This document shows, in pieces, positions 7,445 through 15,258 of a DNA stretch of 64,000 nucleotides. The notes below the pieces were generated by a model. That model was not told the origin of the DNA and did no database searches. It saw only the letters and a program-made list of their open reading frames with translations. How positions within the stretch are numbered: the first letter of the stretch is position 1; every line of letters begins with the position of its first letter. The DNA lies in the NCBI GenBank assembly GCA_905215645.1, contig CAJMQS010000001.1, forward strand, positions 124,001 to 188,000. Reading direction: 5' to 3'. The translations under genes and the position numbers were made by a program. This DNA is from an uncultured bacterium (lineage in GTDB: Bacteria > Bacillota > Negativicutes > Acidaminococcales > Acidaminococcaceae).

Positions 7445-7498
7445 TTACTGGTGGGTCTTGCCGTTTTTTATCATTACGTTATTTCTTCGTTTTTTCAT
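7445..7498 (-). other. Short leader frame with A_AAA_AAC heptamer feeding the zinc-ribbon frame
   Basis: ATG 7498 lies nine bases after GATGAGGGGC and encodes MKKRRNNVMIKNGKTHQ before a TAA. Codons 10-12 read ATA AAA AAC, placing the heptamer A AAA AAC (7469-7463) in the phase used for -1 ribosomal frameshifting. A -1 slip there leads directly into the open zinc-ribbon frame. A one-base deletion in a decaying gene would look the same. Confidence 0.45.
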
Positions 7499-7616
7499 AG
7501 AAATATGCCCCTCATCATAAATGTCAGCGGTTGGTGAAAACAGCTCACCTGGAAGGCCGGAAAGATTCTGTAAAAGTTCTCCAATCAAAAAAACGTTATC
7601 TCAACAGCTCAGATAT

Positions 7617-8348
7617 TTAAAAATCTTCATACTCATCCTTCGTCCCGGTCAATTCTGCCCACCGGGCTGCCAGAAGTTTTGCATAGTCAATATGGAACAG
7701 CCCGTAACTCCCCAGTGCATATCCGTCATTGACTTCGATGAGAAGGGTCTTGCCGGTATCCGTCAGGCCAAAATCCAGAGAATAGCCGGCTGGCGCGGTT
7801 TTGTAATCCTGCACAGCTTTCTTGATGACTTCCGGATCCGGCATTTTCTCCCAGGTTCCCCGGTAATGTCTTGCATCCAGGATTTTCCCATAGCGGATAA
7901 AGCAGCGCCACTCTGTTATAAACTGGACCGGCTCTGAACACCACACAGGCACATCGTGTTCCCAGTTTCCGCAGCCGACCAGATCTTTAGGGGAACGGAC
8001 CAGTACACCGGTGATTTCTTTATCTGCAATGGATTTTACAAATACAGGCCACTGTTCCGGATGGGAGTTGATGGTATTGATGGTGGATTTCCAGATTTTC
8101 CTTCCCAGGCAATATTCCAGCTCTGCCGGATAATCCAAGTCTGGATAAGAAAATCCCATTTCTTCTAAATGTTGTTGGATCGCTTCCACATACCCCACCA
8201 AAATATCCTCTGGTTCAGCCTGCCGCATTTCCAAGGGATTATGGAAAAAGCGGATTTCGGCCCCCAGTTCTTCAAAACCGCACATAGCCTCAAAAAAATC
8301 CTTGTTGGCAGGACGTTCCCCTTTGTGTGATTGTACCCAAACTCTCAT
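7617..8348 (-). CDS. ATP-grasp domain protein (DUF4343-like)
   Basis: A 243-residue protein. The C-terminal half has ATP-grasp features: WPVFVKSI (strand with the ATP-binding lysine), FITEWRCFIRYGKILDARHY, and near the end LLIEVNDGYALGSYGL, where E and N would bind magnesium. Such proteins ligate a carboxylate to an amine or thiol using ATP; the substrate here is unknown. The ATG at 8348 is chosen over a GTG three codons upstream because AGGGGAAG is eight bases from the ATG and would abut the GTG. It is a single gene with no linked partner enzyme. Confidence 0.8.
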   Translation of the reverse strand: MRVWVQSHKGERPANKDFFEAMCGFEELGAEIRFFHNPLEMRQAEPEDILVGYVEAIQQHLEEMGFSYPDLDYPAELEYCLGRKIWKSTINTINSHPEQWPVFVKSIADKEITGVLVRSPKDLVGCGNWEHDVPVWCSEPVQFITEWRCFIRYGKILDARHYRGTWEKMPDPEVIKKAVQDYKTAPAGYSLDFGLTDTGKTLLIEVNDGYALGSYGLFHIDYAKLLAARWAELTGTKDEYEDF

Positions 8349-8430
8349 TTTGTCCACTTCCCCTGCTTTCTGGCAATGCCCGAATCTTTCTTATTATCAG
8401 TATATCATATGAGCTGTGCAAAAAAACGGA

Positions 8431-8473
8431 CAGGAAAAGACCCGCAATCCCTCGACTGCGGGCCTGCTTTTTT
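8431..8473. terminator. Bidirectional intrinsic terminator after the Rpn-family gene
   Basis: Arms GACCCGCA (8439-8446) and TGCGGGCC (8457-8464) form a 7-8-bp stem, followed by six T on the plus strand and by TCTTTTCC on the minus strand. It would end transcripts leaving the Rpn gene (minus strand) before the ATP-grasp gene. Confidence 0.6.
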
Positions 8474-8577
8474 GCCCTCTGGGCGGCCGGGGATGGGCTC
8501 CCCTGCGGGTAGCCCCTACGGCGTTGAGGTCTGACTCTCTCGTTTAATCGGGTGGACGGTGACCATGAGCTTGAACA

Positions 8578-8700
8578 AGACGTCAGATTGTTGGCAATAA
8601 GCAGGACGGTCCTGCTGCTTAACCAAACAAAAGCTGACGTCTGACTTCTTTTCACGCCGTCTCAAGGCCCGTCAGGGCCGTTTCTGACTTCTTTTGATGA
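8578..8700 (+). repeat. Dispersed structured repeat, copy A (3' side of the Rpn gene)
   Basis: Bounded by AGACGTCAG (8578-8586) and CTGACGTCT (8634-8642), a perfect 9-bp inverted repeat enclosing GCAGGACGGTCCTGC and TAAGCAG/CTGCTTA dyads. It is followed by modules TCTGACTTCTTTTCACGCCG and CAAGGCCCGTCAGGGCCGT. Positions 8581-8640 match copy B at 55 of 60 bases. Confidence 0.8.
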
Positions 8701-8756
8701 TTTCTGTCCTTAGGCTTTCGATTGAGGGCCGTTGCGCCTACAACAGCCTCTTTCAT

Positions 8757-9599
8757 CTACTTTTCCATTTCCTCAATCAGTTTCCGCACGGTTTCCACAG
8801 GAACCTTGGTCCCAGCAGCTACCTGTTCCACCGACATACCACTATCCAAAAGATTCAGCAGCAGCTGGCGTTGACATTTTTCTATCCCTTTTTTCTCCCC
8901 TAATGCTAAGCCTTTTGCTAATCCTTCTTCCTCGGCCTCTCTCTGGCGTCTCCTGATTTCATCACTTAAAATCATGTACTCTCGCCTCACTTTATCCATG
9001 CTCTTGACAAAATGGACTTCACAATCCAGCTTTTCTACAAAATGTCCTTCAGCCGCTTTTCCATCTACATACCGAAGAAAGGCAGCAATATCAGGATCTG
9101 CTGCATTTTCGCTGCCCTTGCTATTCAGGAACATTCGGGTCTCTTCGTCCTTTAATTGTACCTTGTTATCCTCTTTACAGCAATGGGTGAATGTGTAAAT
9201 GGGAAGACCCTTGTGGAAGGGGTCAAAGGTACAGATGAATATTACGTAAGATGGATTCAGTTCTTCGTATGGCTTGCCTTTGTCCAGCAGTTCTCCATCG
9301 ATCATGCTTTGGTAAAAACGGCTGCGTTTGGCCAGGTCGTTCTTGGGGGAGTTGGAGCACTGCATTTCGATGTCATAGACTCGGCCTTCGTCATCTTCTA
9401 CATAGACATCCAGACGGATGCTTTTGCCGTCCAGGCGGAGATCTATGGTCTTTTCGAAATCTAGGTAGCGGAGGGAACGAACTTCGATGTTCAAGATTTT
9501 TTCGATGAGATGGGTACAAAGCCGTTCATTGCGCATGACATGTTGGAAGAGAAAATTGTCCTGGATGGTGAGTTCGTCAAAGGTCTTGATTTTTTCCAT
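8757..9599 (-). CDS. Rpn-family recombination-promoting nuclease / putative transposase
   Basis: A 280-residue protein of the PD-(D/E)XK superfamily (RpnA-E, PDDEXK_2). It begins with the family opening FDELTIQDNFLFQHVM. It then shows the nuclease core IRLDVYVEDDEGRVYDIEMQ, where D and ExQ are the catalytic positions, followed by KRSRFYQSMID. The C-terminal 60 residues hold charged repeats and a short helix-turn-helix-like segment (MSVEQVAAGTKVPVETVRKL). Members cut DNA and promote RecA-independent recombination in E. coli. AAGGAGG precedes the start. Repeat copies flank the gene 1200 bp apart. Confidence 0.9.
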   Translation of the reverse strand: MEKIKTFDELTIQDNFLFQHVMRNERLCTHLIEKILNIEVRSLRYLDFEKTIDLRLDGKSIRLDVYVEDDEGRVYDIEMQCSNSPKNDLAKRSRFYQSMIDGELLDKGKPYEELNPSYVIFICTFDPFHKGLPIYTFTHCCKEDNKVQLKDEETRMFLNSKGSENAADPDIAAFLRYVDGKAAEGHFVEKLDCEVHFVKSMDKVRREYMILSDEIRRRQREAEEEGLAKGLALGEKKGIEKCQRQLLLNLLDSGMSVEQVAAGTKVPVETVRKLIEEMEK

Positions 9600-9776
9600 T
9601 GATCTGCCTCCTTATAGAGTGGGTATAGTAAACTCATTCTACGGCAAACGGAAAATCCCTCCCTGTTTTGAAATAGACCGTCATTAAGTGGAAGAAAACC
9701 GTCATGAACGGCAAAAGACGTCAGACCGGCTCCCTTAATAAGACGTCAGAACGGCCCTAACGGGCCTATCAGAAGT

Positions 9777-9905
9777 CAGATGTCAGATTGTTGGCGATAA
9801 GCAAGACGGCCCTGCTGCTTAACCGAACAAAAGCTGACGTCTGGCGTCTCAAGGCCCGTCAGGGCCGTGTCTGACTTCTTTTCACGCCGTTTCTGACTTC
9901 TTTTC
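9777..9905 (+). repeat. Dispersed structured repeat, copy B (5' side of the Rpn gene)
   Basis: Shares the 60-bp core with copy A at a distance of exactly 1200 bp, including the TTGTTGGC and AACAAAAGCTGACGTCT segments. The downstream modules are the same but in a different order (CAAGGCCCGTCAGGGCCGT comes before TCTGACTTCTTTTCACGCCG), so the repeat is built from shuffled modules. Confidence 0.8.
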
Positions 9906-9923
9906 AGTCCCTGCTATATAGAG

Positions 9924-9956
9924 AAGGACCCGCTCCCAGCAAGGGGGCGGGTCCTT
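9924..9956. terminator. Intrinsic terminator of the dap operon
   Basis: Ten-base arms AAGGACCCGC and GCGGGTCCTT form a perfect stem. It lies 43 bp past the dapA stop codon, with T-rich sequence on both sides, so it probably acts in both directions. Confidence 0.75.
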
Positions 9957-9998
9957 TCCTTTGGCGTGAGACGTGAGACGCCCAGCGCGAGACGTTTT

Positions 9999-10898
9999 TT
10001 ACTTCAACAACCCGCTTTCTTTCCAAGCCCGGGTCACTTTTTCTCTTTCTTCGTCGGTCATGGGGCACAGGGGCAACCGGTAAACACCTGCGTCGAAGGG
10101 AGTCATCTTGGTGACGGCTTCTTTGATGGGGATGGGGTTGCTCACCAGGAACATGCTCCGGGCCTGGGGTACCATGATTTTGTTCAGGTCCCGGGCTCTT
10201 TGCACATCGCCCCGTTCGTAGCTCTGCATCAGATCCTGGAGCAGCTGGCCGTTCACGTTGCTGAGGACGGAGATCAGCCCCACGGCTCCCACGCTCATGA
10301 AGGGCAGGATTAGGCCGTCGTCGCCGCTATAAATGGAGAAATCTTCCGGCACCAGACGGTACAGTTCTGCGGTCTGGGCTACATTGCCGGCAGCTTCCTT
10401 GATGGCCACGATGTTCTTGCAGTCCCGGGCCAGTCGGGCGATGGTAGCCGGCTGGATATTGCTGCCGGTCCGTCCGGGCACGTTATAGATCACGATGGGC
10501 AGACGGGTCTGATCGGCGATGGTCTTGAAATGCCGGTAGAAACCTTCCTGGGAGGGCTTGTTGTAATAAGGCCCTACGACCAGGACCCCGTCGGCGCCCA
10601 CTTTTTCTGCCAGCTTGTTCATCTCCAGTACATCTGCCGTATTGTTGGAGCCGGTACCTACGATCACAGGCCCTCTGCCGTTGACTTTGGCGATGACTTT
10701 CGTAAAGAGTTCTTCTTTTTCTGCATAGGTCATGGTGGGGGCTTCGCCGCTGGTCCCGCTGACCAGGATGGCGTCGGAGCCGTGATCCAGCAGCCAGGAG
10801 GCGAATTCTGCCGTCCCGTCCGCATTCAAGGACCCGTCTTCATGGAAGAAGGTCACCATGGCTGTAATGAGTCTACCGAAATAAGGTTTCTTATTCAT
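9999..10898 (-). CDS. dapA: 4-hydroxy-tetrahydrodipicolinate synthase
   Basis: A 299-residue class I aldolase that condenses pyruvate with aspartate semialdehyde, the first committed step to diaminopimelate and lysine. Family landmarks are GTSGEAPTMT near residue 45 (threonine pair of the active site), YYNKPSQEGFYRHF and YNVPGRT (tyrosine and arginine for substrate), and VAIKEAAG with the Schiff-base lysine near 163. The ATG at 10898 follows AAAGGTGG by seven bases; a longer in-frame start inside lysC is not favoured. It is the last gene of dapB-asd-lysC-dapA, 13 bp after lysC. Confidence 0.97.
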   Translation of the reverse strand: MNKKPYFGRLITAMVTFFHEDGSLNADGTAEFASWLLDHGSDAILVSGTSGEAPTMTYAEKEELFTKVIAKVNGRGPVIVGTGSNNTADVLEMNKLAEKVGADGVLVVGPYYNKPSQEGFYRHFKTIADQTRLPIVIYNVPGRTGSNIQPATIARLARDCKNIVAIKEAAGNVAQTAELYRLVPEDFSIYSGDDGLILPFMSVGAVGLISVLSNVNGQLLQDLMQSYERGDVQRARDLNKIMVPQARSMFLVSNPIPIKEAVTKMTPFDAGVYRLPLCPMTDEEREKVTRAWKESGLLK

Positions 10899-10911
10899 GC
10901 TAACCACCTTT

Positions 10912-12123
10912 TTAAGATTGGAAAGCAGCGTGCAGGGCATTGACTGCTTCTTTTACCTGTTCTTCCCGTACGATGGCGGAAATCAGGTTATCTGAATCTG
11001 TCGTTTGAAGGATTTCGATGCCAGCCTTGGCCAAGGCATTGATGAAACGGGCCATGATGCCGGGGACCCCGCCCATATGGGAGCCCACCACCGTGACTTT
11101 GGCACAGTTTTCCACCTTGGTGTACTTGCAGTTCTCCGCCTGCAGGACTTTTTCCGCATCTGCCGTAGCGGCGCTGTAGACGGCGAACATCAAAGAATGG
11201 GGCTGGAGGCTCATGGTGCCGATGCTCACCCCGTTTTTGGCCAGGGTGTCGAACAATTCCGCACCATCTTTGCTTTCCAGGTTCACGGAGAAGAAAGCGA
11301 TGTTGTTCTTGCTGGCCACCCCGCAGGCATGATTCTGTTCCAGGGAATCGGTCTCTTCCATTTCCTTGGGCTGGTCTTCTTTGCTGATCAGGGTCCCAGG
11401 GGCTTCGGAGAAAGTGCTCTTCACCACCATGGGGACTCCGTAGCGCATGACGATCTCCACCGCCCGGGGATGGATCACTTTGGCGCCCTGATGGGCCATT
11501 TCCCGGATTTCATCATAAGAGATCTGCTTGATGATGTGGGCATCTTTCACGATCCGGGGATCGGCGGTCATGACGCCGTCCACGTCCGTATAGATTTCCA
11601 CTTTTTCCGCATGGACGGCCACACCGAAGGCAGCTGCCGAAGTATCGCTCCCGCCCCGGCCCAGGGTGGTCACATTCTTGTGGTCCGGGGTCACCCCCTG
11701 GAAGCCGCAGACCACAGGGATGATCCCCTGTTCCACCAGTTCCAGCAGGTTGTCTGGTTCTACGGTGCGGATCTTGGCATTGCCGTATTCTTCGTCGGTG
11801 ATCATGCCGGCCTGGCCGCCGGTGAGGGCTTTGGCCTTCAGGCCTCTTTCCTGGAGGGTAGCAGCCATGACGGTGGAAGAAATGATTTCCCCGCAGGCCA
11901 TCAAGAGATCCAGTTCATGGGGAGCCGGATTCGGGTTCACACTTTTCAGCATATCGATCATGGTATCCGTGGCAAAGGGGTCCCCTCTCCGCCCCATGGC
12001 AGAGACCACCACAATGGGGGCATACCCTTGGGCAATGGCTTCCTGGACTTTGCCCACCACTTTTTCACGGGATACGGGCGTTGCTACGGACGTTCCTCCG
12101 AATTTTTGTACAATGATTTTCAT
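10912..12123 (-). CDS. lysC: Aspartate kinase
   Basis: A 403-residue monofunctional aspartokinase catalysing ATP-dependent phosphorylation of aspartate. The kinase domain begins VQKFGGTSVA (lysine for ATP phosphate) and includes TLGRGGSDTSAAAF and IYTDVDGVMTADPRIV. Two ACT regulatory domains follow from about residue 265 (CGVASKNNIAFFSVNLES and VTVVGSHMGGVPGIMARF), as in lysine-inhibited Firmicute isozymes. Placement in an operon under a lysine riboswitch suggests control by lysine at both RNA and enzyme level; the inhibitor is inferred. GGGGAG lies rather far upstream (about 13 bases). Confidence 0.96.
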   Translation of the reverse strand: MKIIVQKFGGTSVATPVSREKVVGKVQEAIAQGYAPIVVVSAMGRRGDPFATDTMIDMLKSVNPNPAPHELDLLMACGEIISSTVMAATLQERGLKAKALTGGQAGMITDEEYGNAKIRTVEPDNLLELVEQGIIPVVCGFQGVTPDHKNVTTLGRGGSDTSAAAFGVAVHAEKVEIYTDVDGVMTADPRIVKDAHIIKQISYDEIREMAHQGAKVIHPRAVEIVMRYGVPMVVKSTFSEAPGTLISKEDQPKEMEETDSLEQNHACGVASKNNIAFFSVNLESKDGAELFDTLAKNGVSIGTMSLQPHSLMFAVYSAATADAEKVLQAENCKYTKVENCAKVTVVGSHMGGVPGIMARFINALAKAGIEILQTTDSDNLISAIVREEQVKEAVNALHAAFQS

Positions 12124-12167
12124 TTTACACTCAGGCTCCCCTCAAATTCTCTTCTTGCTTTTCTTTC

Positions 12168-13199
12168 TTACAGCCAGCCGTTCTTCACCATGGTCTCTGC
12201 GATCTGCAGGGTGTTGAGAGCGGCCCCTTTGCGGATCTGGTCCCCTACGCACCAGAAATTGAAGCTGTTGGCGGCGGATTCGTCCCTTCTCAGACGGCCT
12301 ACATACACATCGTTCTTGCCGGAGGTGTAGAGGGGCATGGGATAGATCTGCTGGGAAGGATCATCCTGGAGCACAACGCCCGGGAAGTTGGCCAGGGCCT
12401 TGCGGATGTCTTCCAGTTCCACATCATGTTCCAGTTCCACATTGACGGATTCACTGTGGCTCCGGTAGACAGGGACCCGGACGGTGGTCGCGGTGACCCG
12501 CAGTTCCGGATCGGAGAAGATTTTCTTGGTCTCGTTGACCATCTTCATTTCTTCCTTGGTGTACAGGTTGTCCAGGAAGATATCGATCTGGGGCACCAGG
12601 TTCAGGGCCAGAGGGAAATGTTTCTTGGCGCTGGCGCTGGGGAAAATCTTGGCGGTCATTTCTTCGCCCCGGGCTGCTTGTTTGATCTGGTTTTCCAGTT
12701 CGTCCAGGCCATCCTTGCCGGCACCGGAAGCAGCCTGGTAGGTGGAGACGATGATCCGTTTGATCCGGGCCAGGTCATAGATGGGTTTCAGGGCCATCAC
12801 CATGATGATGGTGGAGCAGTTGGGGTTGGCGATGATCCCATGATGTTTGGTGATGTCCTGGGGATTCACTTCCGGGACGATCAGGGGCACATCCGGGTCC
12901 ATCCGGTAGGTGCTGGAGTTGTCGATGACCACGGCCCCGGCCTTGACGGCGATGGGAGCAAAGGTCTTGGAGATGCTGCCGCCAGCGAACAGGGCCACAT
13001 CCACTCCATTAAAGGAATCGGCCTTGGCTTCTTCCACTTTATAGGTCTTGCCCCGGACGGTGAGTTCCTTGCCGGCGCTGCGGGCAGAAGCCAGCAGTTT
13101 CAGGTTCTTGAAGGGGAAATCCCGTTCGTTCAGCAGATTGATGAATTCCTGTCCAACGGCGCCCGTAGCACCCAGGATGGCCAAATTGTATTCTTTCAT
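12168..13199 (-). CDS. asd: Aspartate-semialdehyde dehydrogenase
   Basis: A 343-residue NADPH-dependent enzyme that reduces aspartyl phosphate to aspartate semialdehyde, the branch point feeding DapA. It begins with the Rossmann motif LGATGAVGQEF. The catalytic cysteine is in NPNCSTIIM (near residue 127), the conserved YQAASGAG follows, and substrate and dimer motifs include SHSESVNVE. AAAGGAGA lies upstream of the ATG. It sits between dapB and lysC, 31 bp after dapB. Confidence 0.97.
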   Translation of the reverse strand: MKEYNLAILGATGAVGQEFINLLNERDFPFKNLKLLASARSAGKELTVRGKTYKVEEAKADSFNGVDVALFAGGSISKTFAPIAVKAGAVVIDNSSTYRMDPDVPLIVPEVNPQDITKHHGIIANPNCSTIIMVMALKPIYDLARIKRIIVSTYQAASGAGKDGLDELENQIKQAARGEEMTAKIFPSASAKKHFPLALNLVPQIDIFLDNLYTKEEMKMVNETKKIFSDPELRVTATTVRVPVYRSHSESVNVELEHDVELEDIRKALANFPGVVLQDDPSQQIYPMPLYTSGKNDVYVGRLRRDESAANSFNFWCVGDQIRKGAALNTLQIAETMVKNGWL

Positions 13200-13230
13200 T
13201 CCAATCGTCTCCTTTATCTCTCGTCTGTCT

Positions 13231-14004
13231 TTAATCCAAGATTTGATCCAGTCCGTACACCAGGCCTTTGCGGTTCACCATGGTCCGGCAGCCCAGCATC
13301 ACCCCGGGCATGTAGCATTCCCGGCTCACCGGGTCGTTGCGCACGGTGAGGGTCTCGCCCATGCTGCCGAAGATGATTTCCTGGCTAGCCACGAACCCAG
13401 GCAGCCGCACGCTGTGGATGCGCATCCCTTCATATTCGCTGCCTCTGGCATGGGGCAGTTTCTCTTCTTCATCCGGGTTCCCCTGCTGGACGAAGCCGCC
13501 CCGGACTTCCGCCAGTTTCTGGGCGGTGAGGATGGCTGTGCCGCTGGGAGCATCCAGCTTCTTGTCATGATGCATTTCGATGATTTCCACCTGGGGGAAG
13601 TATTTGGCCACTTCTGCAGCAATCTTCATCATCAGGACAGCCCCCATGGAGAAGTTGGGGCACACCAGGATGCCCACGCCGTTCTTTTCTGCCAGGCCCT
13701 TCAGTTCTTCCAGGTTCTCTTTGGTGAACCCGGTGGTCCCTACTACCGCATTGACACCGGCATTCAGGACGGTCCGCAAGTTCCCCATGACCACGTCCGG
13801 CCGGGTGAAATCCACCACCACATCGGGTTTCCGGGTTTCCAAGGCCTGGGCCAGGTCCGTATCCACCGGGCAGCCCTCCACGGTCTTGTCTTTGCCGAAC
13901 ACATCCACGGCGCCCACCAGTTCCATATCTTTCTGCTGCAGGACCGTCTGCACCACCGTATGCCCCATTCTGCCCAGGGCACCGTTTACCATTACTCTGA
14001 TCAT
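13231..14004 (-). CDS. dapB: 4-hydroxy-tetrahydrodipicolinate reductase
   Basis: A 257-residue reductase using NAD(P)H to make tetrahydrodipicolinate. The N-terminus IRVMVNGALGRMG is the dinucleotide-binding loop. VVGTTGFTKENLEEL, MEIIEMHHDKKLDAPSGTA (catalytic histidines and lysine) and the C-terminal domain follow. The ATG at 14004, nine bases after AAGGAGA, is the true start; the frame is open for 63 more codons, but that stretch is the lysine riboswitch and its terminator, not protein. First gene of the operon. Confidence 0.97.
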   Translation of the reverse strand: MIRVMVNGALGRMGHTVVQTVLQQKDMELVGAVDVFGKDKTVEGCPVDTDLAQALETRKPDVVVDFTRPDVVMGNLRTVLNAGVNAVVGTTGFTKENLEELKGLAEKNGVGILVCPNFSMGAVLMMKIAAEVAKYFPQVEIIEMHHDKKLDAPSGTAILTAQKLAEVRGGFVQQGNPDEEEKLPHARGSEYEGMRIHSVRLPGFVASQEIIFGSMGETLTVRNDPVSRECYMPGVMLGCRTMVNRKGLVYGLDQILD

Positions 14005-14039
14005 TTTCTGCATCTCTCCTTTGAATTCCTTTGGGAGAC

Positions 14040-14076
14040 AAAAAAGCAGGTCATCGAGGTGAGCCCAATGACCTGC
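14040..14076 (-). terminator. Riboswitch-controlled terminator of the dap operon leader
   Basis: On the minus strand the arms GCAGGTCAT and ATGACCTGC form a stem followed by TTTTTTG, 36 bp before the dapB start. It lies 50 bp downstream of the aptamer, the standard arrangement for a lysine riboswitch that terminates when lysine is bound. Confidence 0.85.
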
Positions 14077-14127
14077 AAGAAAAGAAGCCGCTCCTGCTCC
14101 CGCAGGGGACTTGGTTCCGTTCCCATT

Positions 14128-14277
14128 GATAGCTCTCCACCCAAAGGCGACAGTCTGCAGGTTCTTCACCTGCATCCCAGCATAAGCGCGCACCCGCAGC
14201 TCTGCTTCGGCGGTTCCCCTTTCGTTCCCTTCTTCGGTGTCCCTCTGGGAATTACTGATGTTTTCCGCGCCTCTATC
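14128..14277 (-). ncRNA. Lysine riboswitch (L-box) aptamer
   Basis: Read on the minus strand it starts GATAGAGGCGC and contains GCCGAAGCA, then GCTTATGCTGGG, then CTGTCGCC, and ends TGGAGAGCTATC, which pairs with the 5' GATAG to close P1. These are the invariant L-box elements in the right order and spacing (150 nt). With the promoter upstream and terminator downstream it should switch off dapB-asd-lysC-dapA when lysine is plentiful. Confidence 0.93.
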
Positions 14278-14298
14278 TTTTTGTTCAATTATGGTTAC

Positions 14299-14327
14299 AG
14301 TATAGGAGTTTCTGCCTATCTTGTCAA
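14299..14327 (-). promoter_or_regulatory. Promoter of the dap operon
   Basis: Near-consensus sigma-70/sigma-A promoter on the minus strand: TTGACA (14327-14322), 17-bp spacer, TATACT (14304-14299). Transcription would start about 20 bases upstream of the riboswitch. Confidence 0.85.
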
Positions 14328-14356
14328 CCTTTATTCCGCCACTTTGGCAATTTCTT

Positions 14357-14797
14357 TCAGTCCCGGAGGTTTTTCCGGAGTTCCGCCTGGGTCCGGCTGA
14401 AGAAATTTGTTAAATCTTTTACAAACTGCTGGGAATACACCGTGCTGTCGATGGTGCTCCGCTTAGCAAAGATGGCTTTCTGCTGGGCCAGAGATTGGCC
14501 TTCATAGCTGTGGAGGGCTTCCACCAATCCGTCATAGGTGGCGCCGTAGCTGTAATCCGGGGTGCTTTCCATCTGGCGGCCCAAGGCCAGGTAGAAAGCG
14601 TTCCATTCTTCCGGGGTCAGCTGCTTCTGGAGCGCCGCCATACAGCCCCGGACCAGATGGGCCTTCAGATAGATGTATTCCCGCAGTGCCGTTTCCCGCT
14701 GTTCCGGGAACAATTTGAACCATTCATAGAGCTGATAGCCGCCCCAGTCCCCCATGGTGTCCACGGCACCGATCATTTTCTTCCATTTGTTTTCCAT
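14357..14797 (-). CDS. Hypothetical protein, 146 residues
   Basis: A soluble, helical protein beginning MENKWKKMIGAVDTMG with WGGYQLYEWFKLFPEQRE after it; no signal peptide or membrane segment. The ATG at 14797 has GAGG seven bases upstream; another ATG four codons earlier overlaps the dut stop (ATGA) but has no ribosome binding site. Translationally coupled to dut and last in the 15.7-14.3-kb operon. The family is not recognised. Confidence 0.75.
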   Translation of the reverse strand: MENKWKKMIGAVDTMGDWGGYQLYEWFKLFPEQRETALREYIYLKAHLVRGCMAALQKQLTPEEWNAFYLALGRQMESTPDYSYGATYDGLVEALHSYEGQSLAQQKAIFAKRSTIDSTVYSQQFVKDLTNFFSRTQAELRKNLRD

Positions 14798-14805
14798 GGT
14801 CTGCC

Positions 14806-15258
14806 TCATTTCGTGGTGCTGCCGAAGCCGCCGCTCCGTTCCTGTTTCGGGGCTTTGGCGTCATCGTCAGCCAATAGATAGGTATAAAAGATCCCTTGGG
14901 CCACCCGTTCTCCCTTTTCCAGGGTCACAGGTGCATCCCCGTCGTTGGCCAGGGCCAGCAGCAGATGGCCTTCGTTGTCGGGATTGTTGTAGTAATCTGC
15001 ATCCACGATGCCCTCGTTGTTCACCAGGCGCAGATGGCGCTTCACGGCCATGCTGGAGCGGATGTGGATGCCCAGGTATTCATTGTCCTGCATATAGGCC
15101 TTCACCCCGGTGGGGACCATTTTCTGGGTATGGGCCGGAAGGGTCACCGTTTCCGGCAGGTAGATGTCGTACCCGGCGCTCCGGGCCGTCTGCCGGCTGG
15201 GCAGGGGGAAGTCTGCATCCTTATAGGAAGAGATTTTTTCAAAACCGCGGATTTTCAT
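14806..15258 (-). CDS. dut: dUTP diphosphatase (trimeric dUTPase)
   Basis: A 150-residue enzyme that hydrolyses dUTP to dUMP and pyrophosphate, keeping uracil out of DNA and supplying dUMP for dTMP synthesis. All five trimeric dUTPase motifs are in order: AGYDIYL, RSSMAVK, GIVDADYYN, GERVAQGIF and the C-terminal RSGGFGSTTK lid. Its start overlaps the stop of the upstream gene by four bases (ATGA). Confidence 0.97.
   Translation of the reverse strand: MKIRGFEKISSYKDADFPLPSRQTARSAGYDIYLPETVTLPAHTQKMVPTGVKAYMQDNEYLGIHIRSSMAVKRHLRLVNNEGIVDADYYNNPDNEGHLLLALANDGDAPVTLEKGERVAQGIFYTYLLADDDAKAPKQERSGGFGSTTK

Larger units (their letters stand above)
8349..8756. other. Intergenic region of 408 bp with terminator and repeat, no gene
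   Basis: Contains a TATACT -10-like element for the ATP-grasp gene (about 8399-8404), the bidirectional terminator, a dispersed GC-rich segment shared with the 3.2-kb region, and repeat copy A. No ORF with a start signal is seen. Confidence 0.6.
9600..9998. other. Intergenic region of 399 bp with repeat copy B and terminator, no gene
   Basis: Holds further GACGTCAGA/TCTGAC modules from about 9718, repeat copy B, and the dapA terminator. No protein-coding potential is apparent. Confidence 0.6.

Noticed and set aside
13337..13622. Alternative frames over dapB
   Set aside because: Contained within a well-supported enzyme gene.
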